Assembly (NCBI RefSeq): GCF_002234675.1
Contig: NC_019879.2
Span: 10,235,325-10,299,324, forward strand
Source: Oryzias latipes
Taxonomy: Eukaryota; Chordata; Actinopteri; Beloniformes; Adrianichthyidae
DNA length: 64,000 nt
Direction: 5' to 3'
In this document: in pieces, positions 24,088-36,070 of the stretch
How positions within the stretch are numbered: the first letter of the stretch is position 1
Layout: each line of letters starts with the position of its first letter
Made by a program: the position numbers and the translations under genes
Notes under the pieces: generated by a model
The model's database searches: none
The model's input: the letters and a program-made list of their open reading frames with translations, nothing else
Told to the model about the DNA's origin: nothing

Positions 24088-24356
24088 GTTTCTGCAGTTT
24101 GTTAGAAATTCTCCTGAGTTGTGGGTGGGACTGGAGAAACCCCGCCCCCTCTTTCCCTCCCTGTTGCTTAGAGCTTGTGGCCCAACCAGGTTATTTTCTA
24201 CCTGACAAATACTTCTTATTCAAACTGCATTTTTACATCTGCTCCTGATTCACAATGATTTGAATGAAGAAAAACAGGCAAATTTCTACCAAATTTCCTT
24301 ATATCCTAATATGTCATCAGAAAAATGCCACAACTTTAATTGGAGTGGGTCTTAAA
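24088..24356 (+). mobile_element. MITE family 1, copy E (sense, internally deleted)
   Basis: 'tttctgcagtttg', then 'gttgtgggtgggactgg', then 'aatgccacaa', then 'attggagtgggtctt'. The segment carrying the ATG head is deleted. Confidence 0.7.
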
Positions 24357-24804
24357 AGTTTTACACGTGAGTGTCATCTTCCCACAGGTTTTTTTTTTTT
24401 TTTAAATTCTTTAGAGTATCTCTGCTATAAAACAAAGTCTGGTAAGTTTCCTCTTAGCTAAACTAGAATAGCTTTAATTGACAAAACAAAAACTCAACCC
24501 CCAAAAATGCGGATCTACTTACAGCAGTAGTCTGTTAAACAGTTGTTACTACATACATTTTTAGACATAAGTGTGCATAAATATTTAGATTTCACTTCAT
24601 GCAGTGTCTTATATTTCTGCAATCATTCTGTTTCATAAATAAAATGCTTTTCATATTCATGCTAACAGATATTAGTATTGATCTGTAGAATAAATCCAAA
24701 TCTTATTAGTAGGTCTTTAGCTTAACAGCATGTAGAGATGCTGAAGTAAATATTCTTCTCATTTGTTTGTTGATCATTGAATAAAATGTCATGTTTCGGT
24801 TAAA

Positions 24805-27800
24805 TTAGATGTCTTTGCCACACTCGGGGCACAGGATGTCATCGCGTTCAGTCAGGAAGCCACGCCCCACCAAGGACACGGAGCACTTCTTGCAGTTGAA
24901 GCAGTCGTTGTGCCACTGGCGCTCCTCAAAGGAAATGTACTTGCTTCCTCCCAATCCTGAGAAAGCAGAGATCAAGAGTAGCAAGTCAAATGCCATCTTT
25001 AGAGCAAACCTCCGAGGATTTGTTGGGGGGCTTACCACTGATGGGGGTGGTGCAGGAGGCACATTTCTTAGCATAGAGGTTACAGAAGCAGTTGAGACAA
25101 TATGCAAAGTCATCCTTAGAGGTGAACCTCTGGCCGGACAGTTGCTGCTTGCAGCTGGTGCAGAGGAAGCAGTCCTTGTGCCAGGGCTGGTCACGGTAAG
25201 TCACGCCACCGGTAGTGATGGGCTGAAGAAAAAGAAGGGCCACACTGGAGTATTGTTTCCTCTCATGCTACGTTTACACCACCCTCTGCAAAAAGTTTGT
25301 TTAAGCAATCACTTCCAATGAAAAGTCTATTTAAATGCACGTCAATGCATGTTACGGTACAGTATGTTCACCCAGAGCATGTGTTGTGTGTTCAAGATAG
25401 CACTATACACGGTTTCACGAAAGTGCATTCAGCCTGCGGTGTTCTCACCAGACAAGAAGGGAGCTGCAGGGACGACTTCCTATTCTTTTTATTCTTTTGT
25501 TTACCAGCGCATGTCCACAACATACAACTGTTAGAAGCGTGGTGTGAATTGTCAAACCGGGGCAAATCTCATGAATTTACGTCCTAGAATTCGTCCTAGA
25601 ATTCTGGCCGGGCACAAGAAGTGCGATTATTATTTTGTCTTTCGTGATCACTGTTCAACCGGTTGGCACTTGTGCGTACGTCACTACCAAATCTGAGTCC
25701 TTGATGGGTCAAATTTCACCATTTTCCCAATATAGCAGTCAAAAGTTCAACTGGTTAAACTTCCAGCGGGTGATCAATAAACTCCTGCGGAGCTCACATC
25801 TAGACTTTAAAACTTACGTAGCGATGCATGACCAGGAGTATTATGAATACGGAAGCCCGAAATGGGGTTTACGTGCAGAGACTTTTCATCAAAAGTACCA
25901 GCATGAACGCGAGGCGACTGGTGTGAGACAGACAGCAAAAACGGTCACTCCAAAAGCAGTCTTTTAAAGACCGTTTTTGTTTCTACGTACAAAATGTGCA
26001 TCCATGAAATGCAAAAAATACATTGTATACAACGGAAATGCCAACCATTTGAAAATTGATCATGGAGTAGCAATTAATAACTGCGGTTTGTGTCCGGCTT
26101 GAATTCTATCACACCAAGTCTTACAATGGAATAGAGCTGTGAAAGAAAAAGCCTGGAGCAAGATTTACCAGATTTGCACCGCATTGACATTTCATACCAA
26201 GCCTCTTCCAACTGCAGGTGATGGGCAGTTGCTAATCGGGTAGCAAAAGTCCAGTGTGAACGTGTGTCACATACCCGGTGTAAATGTGGCATCAGATTTT
26301 TGGGAAACACGATAGTGTGCAAAAGGTGCCTCACCTTCTTGCAGTGCACACACTGCATGGCAAACTGTTTCTCATAGCAGGGCACGCAGTAATTGTGGTT
26401 GTCCTTAGGGATGAAGCTCTTGGTGCCAATTGGCTGCTGGCATCTCTTGCAGGTAAAGCAGGTCTCATGCCAGCTGTGCCCCTTGTGCTCCATCTTTCTG
26501 GAGCCTTCATAAAAATGTAAATGCATAACAAAACAGATGTTTTTTTTGCAAAGAGGAACACTTTTCCATCATCATTTACTAACAAAAATCAACTGATAAG
26601 TTCTTACATTCAAACAACCATCAGTATTATGATAAAACGCATAAAGTTTGATTCATCTTTAGTAAAATAAAACTATGAATTGGCTTTTTTTAAGGACTAA
26701 CATGCTAGAGTCATTTTTGTGTCTTTTTAAATTAAATGTATGCTGGAAAAAGCAGCAACTCCCCAACGCCTATTGATGCAAAAATGCATTGAACTTATTG
26801 CAGCCAGCTCCATTTTTCATGGCTTGAAATAAATTCAGGCATCAAAGATTTAAACCAATATTTTTCTTATTGATACTCATTAACATTTTCTATTTTGTTT
26901 TTGAAGATTTTCTGTGAAAAGGATGTTCTTGACGGACAAAAATTGAGTCATGGACTCTGTTCGCTCGGAAGCTTTCTATGCACCTAAAGGCTCAGTTTAG
27001 TGTTTTTCTTGTTGACCTGCATTACTGTCACCATGTCTCAACACTGTAAATATTCAGTCAGTTGAATCTAGTGATCATGATTCTGCCTTCTGTACCCCAG
27101 TTTGAATCCAGTAGTGGACAAAATTGTTGGTACCCCTCAGTTAAAGAAAGAAAGTCCACAATGCTCACTGAAATGACTTGAAACGTTCAAAAGTAACAAT
27201 AAATTATTTTTTTTTTGAAAATTAAATAATAAAAATCAACCATTACTTTTGAGTTGTTGATTAACAGAATTATTTTTTTTTAAAAACTAATGAAATAGGG
27301 CTGGACAAAAATTACGGTACCCATAACTTAATATTTTGTTGCACAACCTTTTGAGGCCATCACTGCAATTAAACGGTTTCTGTATTTGTCAATGAGCCTT
27401 CTGCACCTGTCCACAGGTATTCTGTCCCACTCCTCATAAGCAAGCTGCTCCAGTTGTCTCAGGTTTGACGGGTGTCTTCTCCAAATGGCATGTTTCAGCT
27501 CCTTCCACAGATGTTCAATGGGATTCAGATCTGGGCTCATAGAAGGCCACTTCAGAATAGTCCAACGTTTTTCTGTAAGCCATTCTTGGGTGTTTTTGGC
27601 TGTGTGTTTTGGATCGTTGTCCTGTTGGAAGACCCATGACATGCGACTGAGACCAAGCTTTCTGACACTAGGCAGCACATTTCTACCCAGAATGCCTTGA
27701 TAATCTTGAGATTTCATTTTACCTTGCAAAACTTCAAGACACCCTGTCCCAGATGCAGCAAAGCAGCCCCAAAACCGAACTGAGCCTCCTCAATGTTTCA

Positions 27801-30087
27801 CAGTAGGGACAGTGTTCTTTTCATGTATGCTTCATTTTTGAGTCTACGAACATAGAGCTGATGTGCCTTACCAAAAAGCTCCAGTTTTGTCTCATCTGTC
27901 CAAAGGACATTTTCCCAGAAGCTTTGTGGCTTGTCAACATGCATTTTTGCAAATTCCAGTCTGGCTTTTTTATGATTTCCTTTCAACAGTGGTGTCCTCC
28001 TTGGTCGTCTCCCATGAAGTCCACTCTGGCTCAAACAACAATGAAAGGTGCGATCTGACACTGATGTACCTTGATCTAGGAGTTCACCTTTAATGTCTTT
28101 GGAAGTTGTTCTGGGCTCTTTGGAAACAGTTCCAACTATCAGTCTCCTCAATTTGTCATCAATTTTCCTCTTCCGGCCACGTCCAGGGAGGTTGGCTACT
28201 GTCCCCTGGGTCTTATACTTCTGAATAATATGTCCCACTGTCGTCACAGGAACTTCAAGCTGCTTAGAGATGGTTTTATAGCCTTTACCTTTATGATGTT
28301 TGTCTATAATTTTGTTTCTAATGTCCTGGGACAATTATCTCCTTCACTTTCTGTTGTCCATGTTCAGTGTGGTACACACCTTTTCACAGAACAGCAACGT
28401 AACTATTTGTCTCCCTTTAAATAGGCAGACTGACTGATTATGGGTTTGAAAACAGCTGTGATGTCAATTAAAGGACATACCTGGGTTCATCATGACCCCC
28501 TGGGCAATTATCGTATTTTCGAGACCATGAGCCACTATTATTGTCACCAACTCTCGACCCTGCGGCTTATTCCATGATGTGGCCAATTTATGCTTTTATT
28601 TAACGACTGCCAGGAGCACTCCAGCAGCCTCAAAGTGGAGACTGCCTGCATAATTCTATGTCCAGGAACAAGCATTATTACTTTGACACACTCAAGCAGC
28701 CCAAGAGCATGGACCTGACTTCAGTTGTTAGACACTTAAGTCATGGTGCAACTAACTTGCAACTAACTAACTAACAACTTGTTTTTAAATTTTATTGTAT
28801 TTTATGCACAGCACTTTGAGTGACATATGTTGTTGAAAAAGTGCTATATAAATAAAGGTTGATTTGATTTGATTTGATTTGATAAAGAAACACCCATGCC
28901 CAGCCGCATCCCACAATCCTTTGGTGCCATTAGAGCCAACGCGCACGTGACCGCAACTACAATATGACGCAGCTTTCAAGTTAAAAGCAATCGTTAAAAG
29001 CAGTGTGAAAAAATCCACCATCACCAACGGGTTTGGAAAAGCCAGTCTGCTGCGTCCCAGAAGTTTCCTTCACTGTTGTGGAAAAATTGGGAGGGTGCGG
29101 CTTGTAATCAAGTGCGCTCTACAACCCGGCAATTGTGGTAGTTCTCAGTCTTTTATGGAGGTACCATCATTTTTGACCAGCCCTAGCCATATTTAGGGCT
29201 GTAGCTTGTGGGGTCTTGCCAAAGGAAGCGAACCATGGTTTCCCATGTGCGAGTCCTACACCCGACTGAGCCATCCAGCCACTGACTATACAGATACTGT
29301 GAACACAGTTAAAGTCCAACCGATTGACAGACTTGTCTCAGACCCTTTTTGTTTTCCTTAATGCGGCTAATAAAGGAAATAATTTTGATAAAAGACCTTT
29401 CATTGACGGTGCGCCTTAAATCTGGTGTGCCCTGTAGTGCAAAAAATACATTGTATAACAAAAAACAAAAAAGGTTTGTGTCCTAAAAATGATAAAGCTC
29501 ACACTGGGTTGGGTTATATGTACAATGGGTTGAATGGAGTTAAAATATGAGAACTCTGCTCCCCACCTGGCATGATGGTTTTCTTGCACTCGTGGCACTT
29601 GGAGGAGTACTCATTGGAGTAGCACTCGGTGCAGAGGAGCTGCTCGTCTTTGGTGGAGAAGGGCTTGTCCACGAGGGAGCGCTTACACTGGAAGCACTTA
29701 AAACAGTCTTCATGCCAGTGACGGTCTTTGTAGGACAGATCCTACAAGAAAATCCGATATTCAGATGGCGTCACAAAAACCTGTATGTGTAACTGAGCTC
29801 ATGGAGAATTTGCAGCCTGTTTCAAAACTCTAGTTTGTTCCCCAAATAATATTTGGTGTGGATTTGAATCTTGCAGATGGTACGAAACTTGCAGCTGAGT
29901 CGAAGTCCTGCTTTATTTTGAAATCTCTTACCCTGGTGTTGCAGCCAATAGGCTTCTTGCATTCCTCACAGGTGTTGGAGTACAGGCTTTCGTAGCATTT
30001 CACACAGTAGGGGTTCTCCTCTCTGAGAACATACTTCTTCCCAAACAGGGACTCCTTGCAGTAATGACAGTCGTAGCGCTCGGTCAT
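24805..30087 (-). CDS. fhl2: Four and a half LIM domains protein 2
   Basis: Five coding exons on the minus strand: 30087-29932, 29741-29567, 26504-26335, 25222-25036, 24956-24805 (stop 24807-24805). All borders are GT-AG and phases join exactly, giving 279 residues, the length of human FHL2. The order is an N-terminal half LIM finger (C7HYC10) and four full LIM domains, at about residues 40-92, 101-153, 162-212 and 221-275, each with paired zinc-binding Cys/His/Asp residues, ending CPECGKDI. Diagnostic FHL2 stretches include MTERYDCHYCKESLFGKKY, CQQPIGTKSFIPKDN and KKCSVSLVGRGFLTERDDIL. Established knowledge: FHL2 is a heart- and muscle-enriched scaffold and transcriptional co-regulator binding integrins, beta-catenin, androgen receptor and titin. 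Introns contain a Tc1 relic and a 1-kb DNA element. The neighbouring c2orf49 converges on it. fhl1/fhl3 are less likely given the sequence and the gpr45/c2orf49 synteny. Confidence 0.97.
25265..26292. mobile_element. Unclassified DNA transposon (family 2) filling fhl2 intron
   Basis: Terminal inverted repeats ATGCTACGTTTACACC and ATGCCACATTTACACC (inverted) mark both ends. The element occupies all but 84 bp of the intron between fhl2 exons ending at 26335 and starting at 25222. No transposase recognised; the internal ORFs (25635-25967, 26074-26330) have no domains. Relatives: 1-415 and 51183-51606. Confidence 0.75.
27111..28505 (-). mobile_element. Tc1-like transposon, second family, broken
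   Basis: The left end begins 'cagtagtggacaaaattgtt' at about 27111, the classical end of a fish Tc1 family, with an inner subterminal repeat 'ggctggacaaaaattacgg' near 27300. The expected partner end is missing at 28505, where other repeats intrude. A matching inner repeat ('ggtaccatcatttttgacc') reappears at 29160. It lies within an fhl2 intron, same strand as fhl2. Confidence 0.8.
27328..28334 (-). pseudogene. Tc1 transposase, split into two ORFs
   Basis: The N-terminal part (28334-27798, 178 codons) has the paired helix-turn-helix region, a GRGRKRK AT-hook-like linker at residues 51-57 and the first catalytic Asp at 147 (VLWTDETKLE). The C-terminal part (27729-27328, 133 codons) has Asp37 in QQDNDPKHT and Glu72 in NPIEHLW, 34 residues apart (DD34E). 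The frame is broken between 27798 and 27729, so the protein is not made whole. All three catalytic residues survive. Confidence 0.9.
28506..29158. repeat. Composite insertion in the Tc1 element
   Basis: Starts 'cgtattttcgagaccatgag', resembling the terminus of the MITE at 52360-52836, and carries 'ccctgcggcttattcc'. A possible matching end ('ggtgtgccctgtagtgc') is at about 29418-29443. Inside, at 28760-28883, is a LINE-type 3' tail ('gtgctatataaataaagg' followed by TTGAT repeats). Exact borders uncertain. Confidence 0.5.
29219..29285 (-). repeat. tRNA-derived SINE head
   Basis: On the minus strand a box A-like TGGCTCAGTCGGGT (29273-29260) is followed by a box B-like GGTTCGCTTCC (29234-29224), with tRNA-like spacing. 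A real tRNA is unlikely because no acceptor stem pairs. Confidence 0.5.
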
Positions 30088-30107
30088 TTTGTCACAGGGT
30101 CACTCGC
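30088..30107 (-). other. fhl2: fhl2 exon 2, untranslated 5' part
   Basis: A good acceptor ('ttttgtgtcttag' on the minus strand) ends at 30108, leaving 20 nt of leader before the ATG. Confidence 0.7.
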
Positions 30108-31745
30108 CTAAGACACAAAAAGAGACATTCAGCCACCTTTAGAGGAAAATATATTTTCCCCCATGTTTCAGTTCCCGCCCCTTTCATCTGCTCTCTTTCC
30201 TATATGTCTGCATCAGGGGTAAAGGGGGACTGATGAGGGGGGATAAAAATAACCCCTATCAGTCCTGCTTAGAGACAGTCAACTTCTGCTCTGGCCGCAT
30301 ACCAAAGCCCACCCTGCCAGTTGCAAGCTGACCCATCCATTGTCCCACCTCCAACTGTCAGCACCAGGTCTCAGCATCCCCTGCCTTAATGTGTTTGTGT
30401 GCATGAATGCACGTTCAACTGGACATCACTTCTACCAATCAGCAGCTGTGTGTAGACAGCCTGTTAAGCCCTCTGTCTGAGATGCATTACACCCCCTGTG
30501 TTGAGCAGATAGTTTTTGTACGATACCACAAAAATATAGATATTCTGACTCCTTGATTATATCTAAGTTACCATTGTGTCTTAATTTGATTCTCACGATT
30601 TAGAAGCCATTCATTAGTACCCTCACCCAAAAAACAGATCTAGGAGTGATTTGTCATTTTCCTACCACTGAAGAAGTTTCGTTTAATCTGGATTTCGACT
30701 TTGAGGCTTTTAATCCATCTCTCTAAGCACTCTCAGCCCCTCCCACATTCCCTTATTGTCTGTTGCTCTCACTGTGAATCACCTAGTTTATATAAGGACT
30801 TATCTGACTCCTAAAAATATAAAAGGATAATCTGAAAGCTACAAATAAAACCTCCAGTTATTCGGACGCGCTGTGCAGCTGTTTCTCAGCTTCTGGGGTC
30901 CCTTTGATGCTGTCCATCTGGGAGACAGAGTGAGGTAGAGCCTCAGAAAGTTAAAGCCTTTGTCAACTTTAGAACAATTCACTTTAAATTTTACTACACA
31001 ATCTATATTCTTTAGGATTCTACAATTCTTACAATGGTTCATTTGAGAAGTTTTATCTTTAATGATCTGATTCAGAAGCTAAAATGTAGTCATTTCCAGC
31101 TTCCCCGAAACACTGTTTAGGAGAACATTCCTTCAAACTTAATTCCGCTATTCGCAGCCTTAAAAGTGGATAATAAAATTACAGATTAAAACTCTAATTT
31201 GAAACATCTTCAATTAAACCAAGTGCAATTCTCTGCATACCAAAACTCAACTCAAGAACAACCTGAACAAACAAAAAAATGATCAAAATATTGCACATAT
31301 GAAGAAAATCTCCTTTCTAATTTATGACCTGAGTGTGTTGAGTGACGATTAAAAAAAAGTTTTCGGACTTTTGCATGAAATTGTTTCCCCGTGAAATGTT
31401 AATAAAACACATAAAAGGACGGCACAGCGCTTTAATGTAAATAAATATCAGTTTCATGGTGAGCAAGAGAGAGTGAGATAGATACAAAGATTGGAATGCA
31501 CGAGATGAAGCTTTTTTCCCTTATGGATGGGAATCAATGTAGAATGAGCAGACCAGTCATGGATAACAGTGGGGGGGATGAGAGAGGGAAAAGGGTGTGC
31601 AGATGAAGAAGTGGGTGGGTGGAGGAGGCAAACAGGAGGTTGCCAGAGCAGCAGTGGGGAGCAGAAGGAGCCCTGGAGTGAGGAGGACATGAATGAAACC
31701 AGTGAGGATGGAAAGGTGAAGCAGCTGAACAAAGTTTGATCTTAC
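30108..31745 (-). other. fhl2 first intron (inferred)
   Basis: Between the 30107 acceptor and the 31746 donor. No coding exon. An imperfect hairpin with arms 'ggactgatgagggg' and 'cccctatcagtcc' lies near 30218-30268, and a G+A-rich stretch at 31450-31740. The small ORFs here are unsupported. Confidence 0.45.
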
Positions 31746-31850
31746 CTTCCTGTTTGAGGAGTGCACGTCCGTGCTGAGTCCGGGCAGACTGAGAGAGGAG
31801 TGTCTGGAAGAGCTCTAGTTACTCCTGATTGCATTACTCCACCCACACAG
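31746..31850 (-). other. fhl2: Probable untranslated first exon of fhl2
   Basis: On the minus strand the segment ends 'aacaggaag' followed by 'gtaagatc', a strong donor. The 5' end is estimated about 25-30 bp downstream of a TATA-like sequence. Confidence 0.5.
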
Positions 31851-31872
31851 GGCTAATTGAACATGGGGGAGG

Positions 31873-31883
31873 AGTTATAAAGG
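31873..31883 (-). promoter_or_regulatory. TATA-like element, fhl2 promoter
   Basis: Minus strand CCTTTATAACT, suitably placed for the exon above. A CTCF-like GGCAGCAGGGGGCCA lies just beyond, at about 31886-31900 (+). Confidence 0.3.
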
Positions 31884-31900
31884 GAGGCAGCAGGGGGCCA

Positions 31901-32404
31901 GGGGTTTCTTTTTCTTTTTTTTTGAGATGATCTATAAATACAGCCGTGCCTCACAGAGATAACCTCAAGGTCTCTTTCAGTTGCTCACCCAGACACCAGT
32001 GAGACCATGTAAGGTCACTCAGTTGTTGTCCACTTACTCACACTCCCTGGATGGGTCACTAGTTCAGTTGCTGACATTTTTCCTTATCCTCCATCTATCC
32101 CAAGAAAATCCTTTTTGGATCACTCCTCGCCAGCCGACTTCCTGTCAGAACTCCTCTGTTTGTCTCAAGTTTTGTTTGCTTTTCATGAAACATTTGTTTC
32201 CATCAACTTGGTGTTGTATTAATCTGCAAACATTTACACAAGGGCAGTTTTCCAGTAATCTTTCATGCAAGATGGTAGCTGTGTCAGAGAAAAAATGTCA
32301 GAGATGTCTTATCTGTAGCCGTTATTTTCTTTTTTTATTTAATCGCCAATGACTTAACAGACTATTAGGTTCAGTGCATAATTTGAGCTTGCTACAGAAA
32401 AAGA
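31901..32404. other. fhl2 upstream flank
   Basis: No exon recognised. A 123-codon ORF at 31981-32352 has no domain. Confidence 0.3.
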
Positions 32405-33045
32405 AAAGACCCACTCCGATGTAAATGCTTTTTTTTTGGTGTTGTCAGCGTGTTCTTGTGGCTTTTGCCTGATGAAGAAGAATGTATAAAAAGAAAATTA
32501 AGCTCGAATTTGCATTTTTGTGTCTTGCATTGCTGTGATTCTGAGTATTTCTTTATCCAAGTCATTGTGAATCAAGGGCACGTGAAAAAAATGCAGTTTG
32601 AAAAAATTATAGTTGTAACTACAACCTCATAATACAATGGGTGGGCCATAAGCTCCATGCTCTGGTCCATTCTGATGCATCCTCTTGCAGACGAATAGAT
32701 TCATGTATGTCTTTGTTTTTTCCTCGTCTGAGCTGAAATCTGGAACTAAACTGGACGGCTGGATAGCTCCAACATTGCTTGCCATTTTTGTTAAACCGGT
32801 AATGTTAGGTTTGGAGGTGTGAGGGGCTGTAAGCTAGCAGGGTAGAGTGTAAACAGATGAATGATGGATAGAGGAGCAGGCTTACTCCATGCCTACAGTC
32901 CCGCCCACAACTCAGAGGTAAACTACTGAACTACTACAGCTCTGCAGAAACAAAGTCCTAGAAAATGACACAGGTTAATTGATTTTGCTTTGAAACGTCA
33001 TAATCATAATTAAAAGACCACTGGGAACACTTTGAAAGTAGAGCA
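32405..33045 (-). mobile_element. MITE family 1, copy F (antisense)
   Basis: Begins AAAGACCCACTCCGATG and contains the full family interior; the far terminus decays after 'accactgggaacacttt'. Confidence 0.8.
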
Positions 33046-35469
33046 AAACACTTATTTTGTAAAACCGCAACCGTCTAAGCTTAACTATCTATCCTTGTTG
33101 CACACTATGGACTAGATGCATTATAAAGAGGCATGACAACCTCCTGAACACATCTCAGAAATGTTATTTTATAAATATGACACAAAATAAGTAGAAATAT
33201 ACGTAATTTTTAGAAGTAAAAGTTCTTGGGGAAAAAAAGCATTGACCAAAGTAATACTTCATTTCTGTGCTAACCCCAATATTCCATTTGCCATCAATTA
33301 CTTGCTTCAAAGAAAAACAAAGTTTTGGGCTTAAATAAGATACATATACTAAGGGAATAGGTGGCTCACCCTTTTTAAAATCCCAGCACAAATATAATTT
33401 TGTTGAAATCAGACCTAACCCTCTTTGATGTTTAAACATCAAATTTTGGTTGATATTTCTCACTGTGATTTCCACTTGAACAGGTAAGTCATGACTTAGC
33501 TAACTTTCACATTATATTGTGAAACAAATCTTTTTTTTTGAATTTTAGTTGGAGTTTTAGTTTTTAAACAAAGTTAAATTCTTAGGGGTGGAGCCACAGG
33601 GGGCCTGGGGGGGCAGCTGCCCCAGATTCAACCCCCCCCCCCACACACACACACATCAATATTAGTATCATTATTGACAAAAATGTATTAATCATCTACA
33701 ACAATCTTCTTTAAGTGTTGCAAAAATTAACAAAAGCAACATGTTAAAAAGGACTTAAAAACAACAACATTAATGAAACAGTTTGAAATACATATTTTCA
33801 AAGCTTCCATAACTCTGGTGTTTTGCCACCCTTCCGATGTCTTCTGGCCCCCCTACCCCCCACAGAAAAGCTGACCTCAAACCAATTAGGAATCTTTGAA
33901 GCATTCTCAGGCAAAATATCTATAAGGGTGGCAATCAGTATAAAATAGGGGATCCATGCTCAAATGGAATTCGACTGGAAAGCTTTTGACTTTAGTAAAT
34001 ATGACCTCCTAATGCAGTAAATTCAGCAAATGACCATTTTCAGTTGGTTAGAATCTATCAAATGCTGTGGAAGTCTGTGGTGCGGATGTGGAACAGGTTT
34101 TGATTTTTGAAAAAAAGACTGCTGTCATTAGAAAGTTTGTTTAATGACATTTAGTATTTGAATATTATAAATTAATATTGACATTAATTTAGCATTCTAA
34201 TGGTTAGTGACTTGAAAATTATGCTGACCATCATTTGCATTGAGTATCAAGAAAATCATAATAATAATTTGGAACTGGCTATAGAGGAAAAAAACTTTAT
34301 CTACAGAACAGCTTTTACCTAATCAGAGGCAGTGTGGGGATTCAAAGGCTTTCCTGAGAAACTACTGCATGCGGAACAGATGGGAATCCAACCACTGCTC
34401 TCATTTGAAGATAATCACTTTTCCACTTGAGCCTCAGCCACTCTGACATATCATATCTGATCTGTGAAGGCACAGCCCACAGGGACCGTCAGGGATCTAC
34501 TGCTGGGGTTTGTGGTTCCTGATACTGTGGGACACATTTAGTCCTCTTGGAGAGTCCGTGCCTGAAACCAGTGAAGAGTTGTTTTGACAACAGAAAACAG
34601 ACAGATCTTTTTTTCTCTGTAGCCATTCAAATATGGGCTGAATCTCAACTGTAAGGCCATTTCTGAGCCTGCTAAACAAGTTTGATGCATCAAAACTGCA
34701 GGTAAAATCAAAGTCAGATGACAGTTTGTTAGACCCTGTACTTGACATGCCTTGGAGTGTTTTTATCTAATTAGTTCCCCTGTAATAGACATGTGGCATT
34801 TAGATTTTAACCCAAGCTTGGACAATAATATCAATTCAACTCACTTAATTTCAGACATGCGGTCTAACTAATACCTCAAGGGACAAATCTGTGTAATCCC
34901 CTATTAAAAATATGCCCAAGACAAGTCTTTGCATTCCCTCAATCATTGCTTCGTCTTCCTCACATTTGGCAGGCACAATTTTTATCCTCACTCAACCCAC
35001 AATCCCTGGACTGGGGCCTCCACCTCAGCTGCTAAGGCCAGGGGATAAAGCTGCAGCTGTCTGGGATGTGAGGGGCGATCATGATGCTAAAGCCTGGTGC
35101 TTACGCCCGCTGCAAACACGGCCGTGTGGAAAGGTCAAACCAGGCAGACCCCATCATCACTGCTGGACAGCTAATCGTTAACGCAGCAGTCTCCAACCAT
35201 AATAGAATTTCTTCTGGTCATCCAAGATCCAGCTTGCCCCCCACCCTGGAAGAAATTTGCTCTGTCCAAGTGGTCGAAATGGATCCCGGCAGCATACTTT
35301 TAAGACTGCACAGCGTCGTGATGGAGGTCTCAGAGGGGCAGTTAGGGTTGATGAAGAAAGATGGAAATATTTGGGGCTTCCTCTGTGAGAGGAGAGTAGC
35401 AACTGTCAGCACAAGTCTATTTGGAGACTCAACTTCAGCTGAGAGTCTCACAGGTTTGGGTTTCTTTAA
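33046..35469. other. Intergenic; one G/C-rich TE-like patch
   Basis: 33580-33890 has 'ggggtggagccacagggggc' and C-rich and CA-rich runs suggesting an old transposon. The 142-codon ORF 35081-35509 runs into MITE G and has no domain. No gene recognised. Confidence 0.35.
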
Positions 35470-35766
35470 ATCTAAAATTGTTCCCAGTGGTCTTTTAATT
35501 ATGATTTAGAAAAATTAAAAAATCTGTGTCGTTCTCTAAGGAAGTAGTTTCTGCAGAGCAACAGGAGTTAATTAAAAAAAAATGACTTGTGGGCGGGACT
35601 TCATCCATCTGATTAAGTGCTCTCCTGCTAGCTTACAGCCTCTCATAGTCCCAACGTAACATTTCCGTTGCAAAAAAAATGAGGAGCAATATTTGAGTTA
35701 TGCATCCGTACAGTTTTGATTCAGATTCCAGCTCAGATGAGGAAAACAAAGGAGATGGATCCAAGC
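35470..35766 (+). mobile_element. MITE family 1, copy G (sense, truncated)
   Basis: Starts near 'ccagtggtcttttaattatg' and carries a head ATG at 35679 followed by CATCCGTACAGTTTTGAT and 'ccagctcagatgaggaaaac'. It stops before the second terminus. Confidence 0.75.
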
Positions 35767-36070
35767 TTTTTTTTGGCTAAAATTCAAGGATGATTTTGCA
35801 TGTAGATAAATGTATAGGTTTAATAGATTAATACTTATTTTCCAAGTAAAGATTGCATCAATATTATGCATTAAATTTTAATTAGTCCTACCAAACTCTG
35901 AATTAGTTCGATTTAGATTCACTTAACTTGTCTCATGATTTGACACATTTTTGAATGTTTTTTATTCAAAACCAATTAATTTTGGTTTGGTTTTCTTTAT
36001 GAGGTTTCGCTTAACTAGAAACAGAAAATCAACTAAAGAGGAACTTTTTCTTGAAAAGGTCAAAACGTCT
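35767..36070 (+). repeat. Repeat X, copy 1 (inverted partner at 59108-59410)
   Basis: Aligns along its length with the reverse complement of 59108-59410. Shared blocks include 'gcatgtagataaatg', 'aactctgaatt', 'cacttaacttgtctcatga' and 'tttctttatgaggtttcgct'. It sits directly against MITE H. Confidence 0.8.

Noticed and set aside
24809-25321. 170-codon + strand ORF
   Set aside because: Antisense to fhl2 exons 5 and 6, whose splice sites and protein match are decisive.
30213-30270. microRNA-like hairpin in fhl2 intron 1
   Set aside because: The stem is short (about 13 bp) and G/C-run dominated; nothing suggests processing.
35081-35509. 142-codon ORF as a gene
   Set aside because: Its last part lies in MITE copy G and the rest has no recognisable similarity or exon borders.
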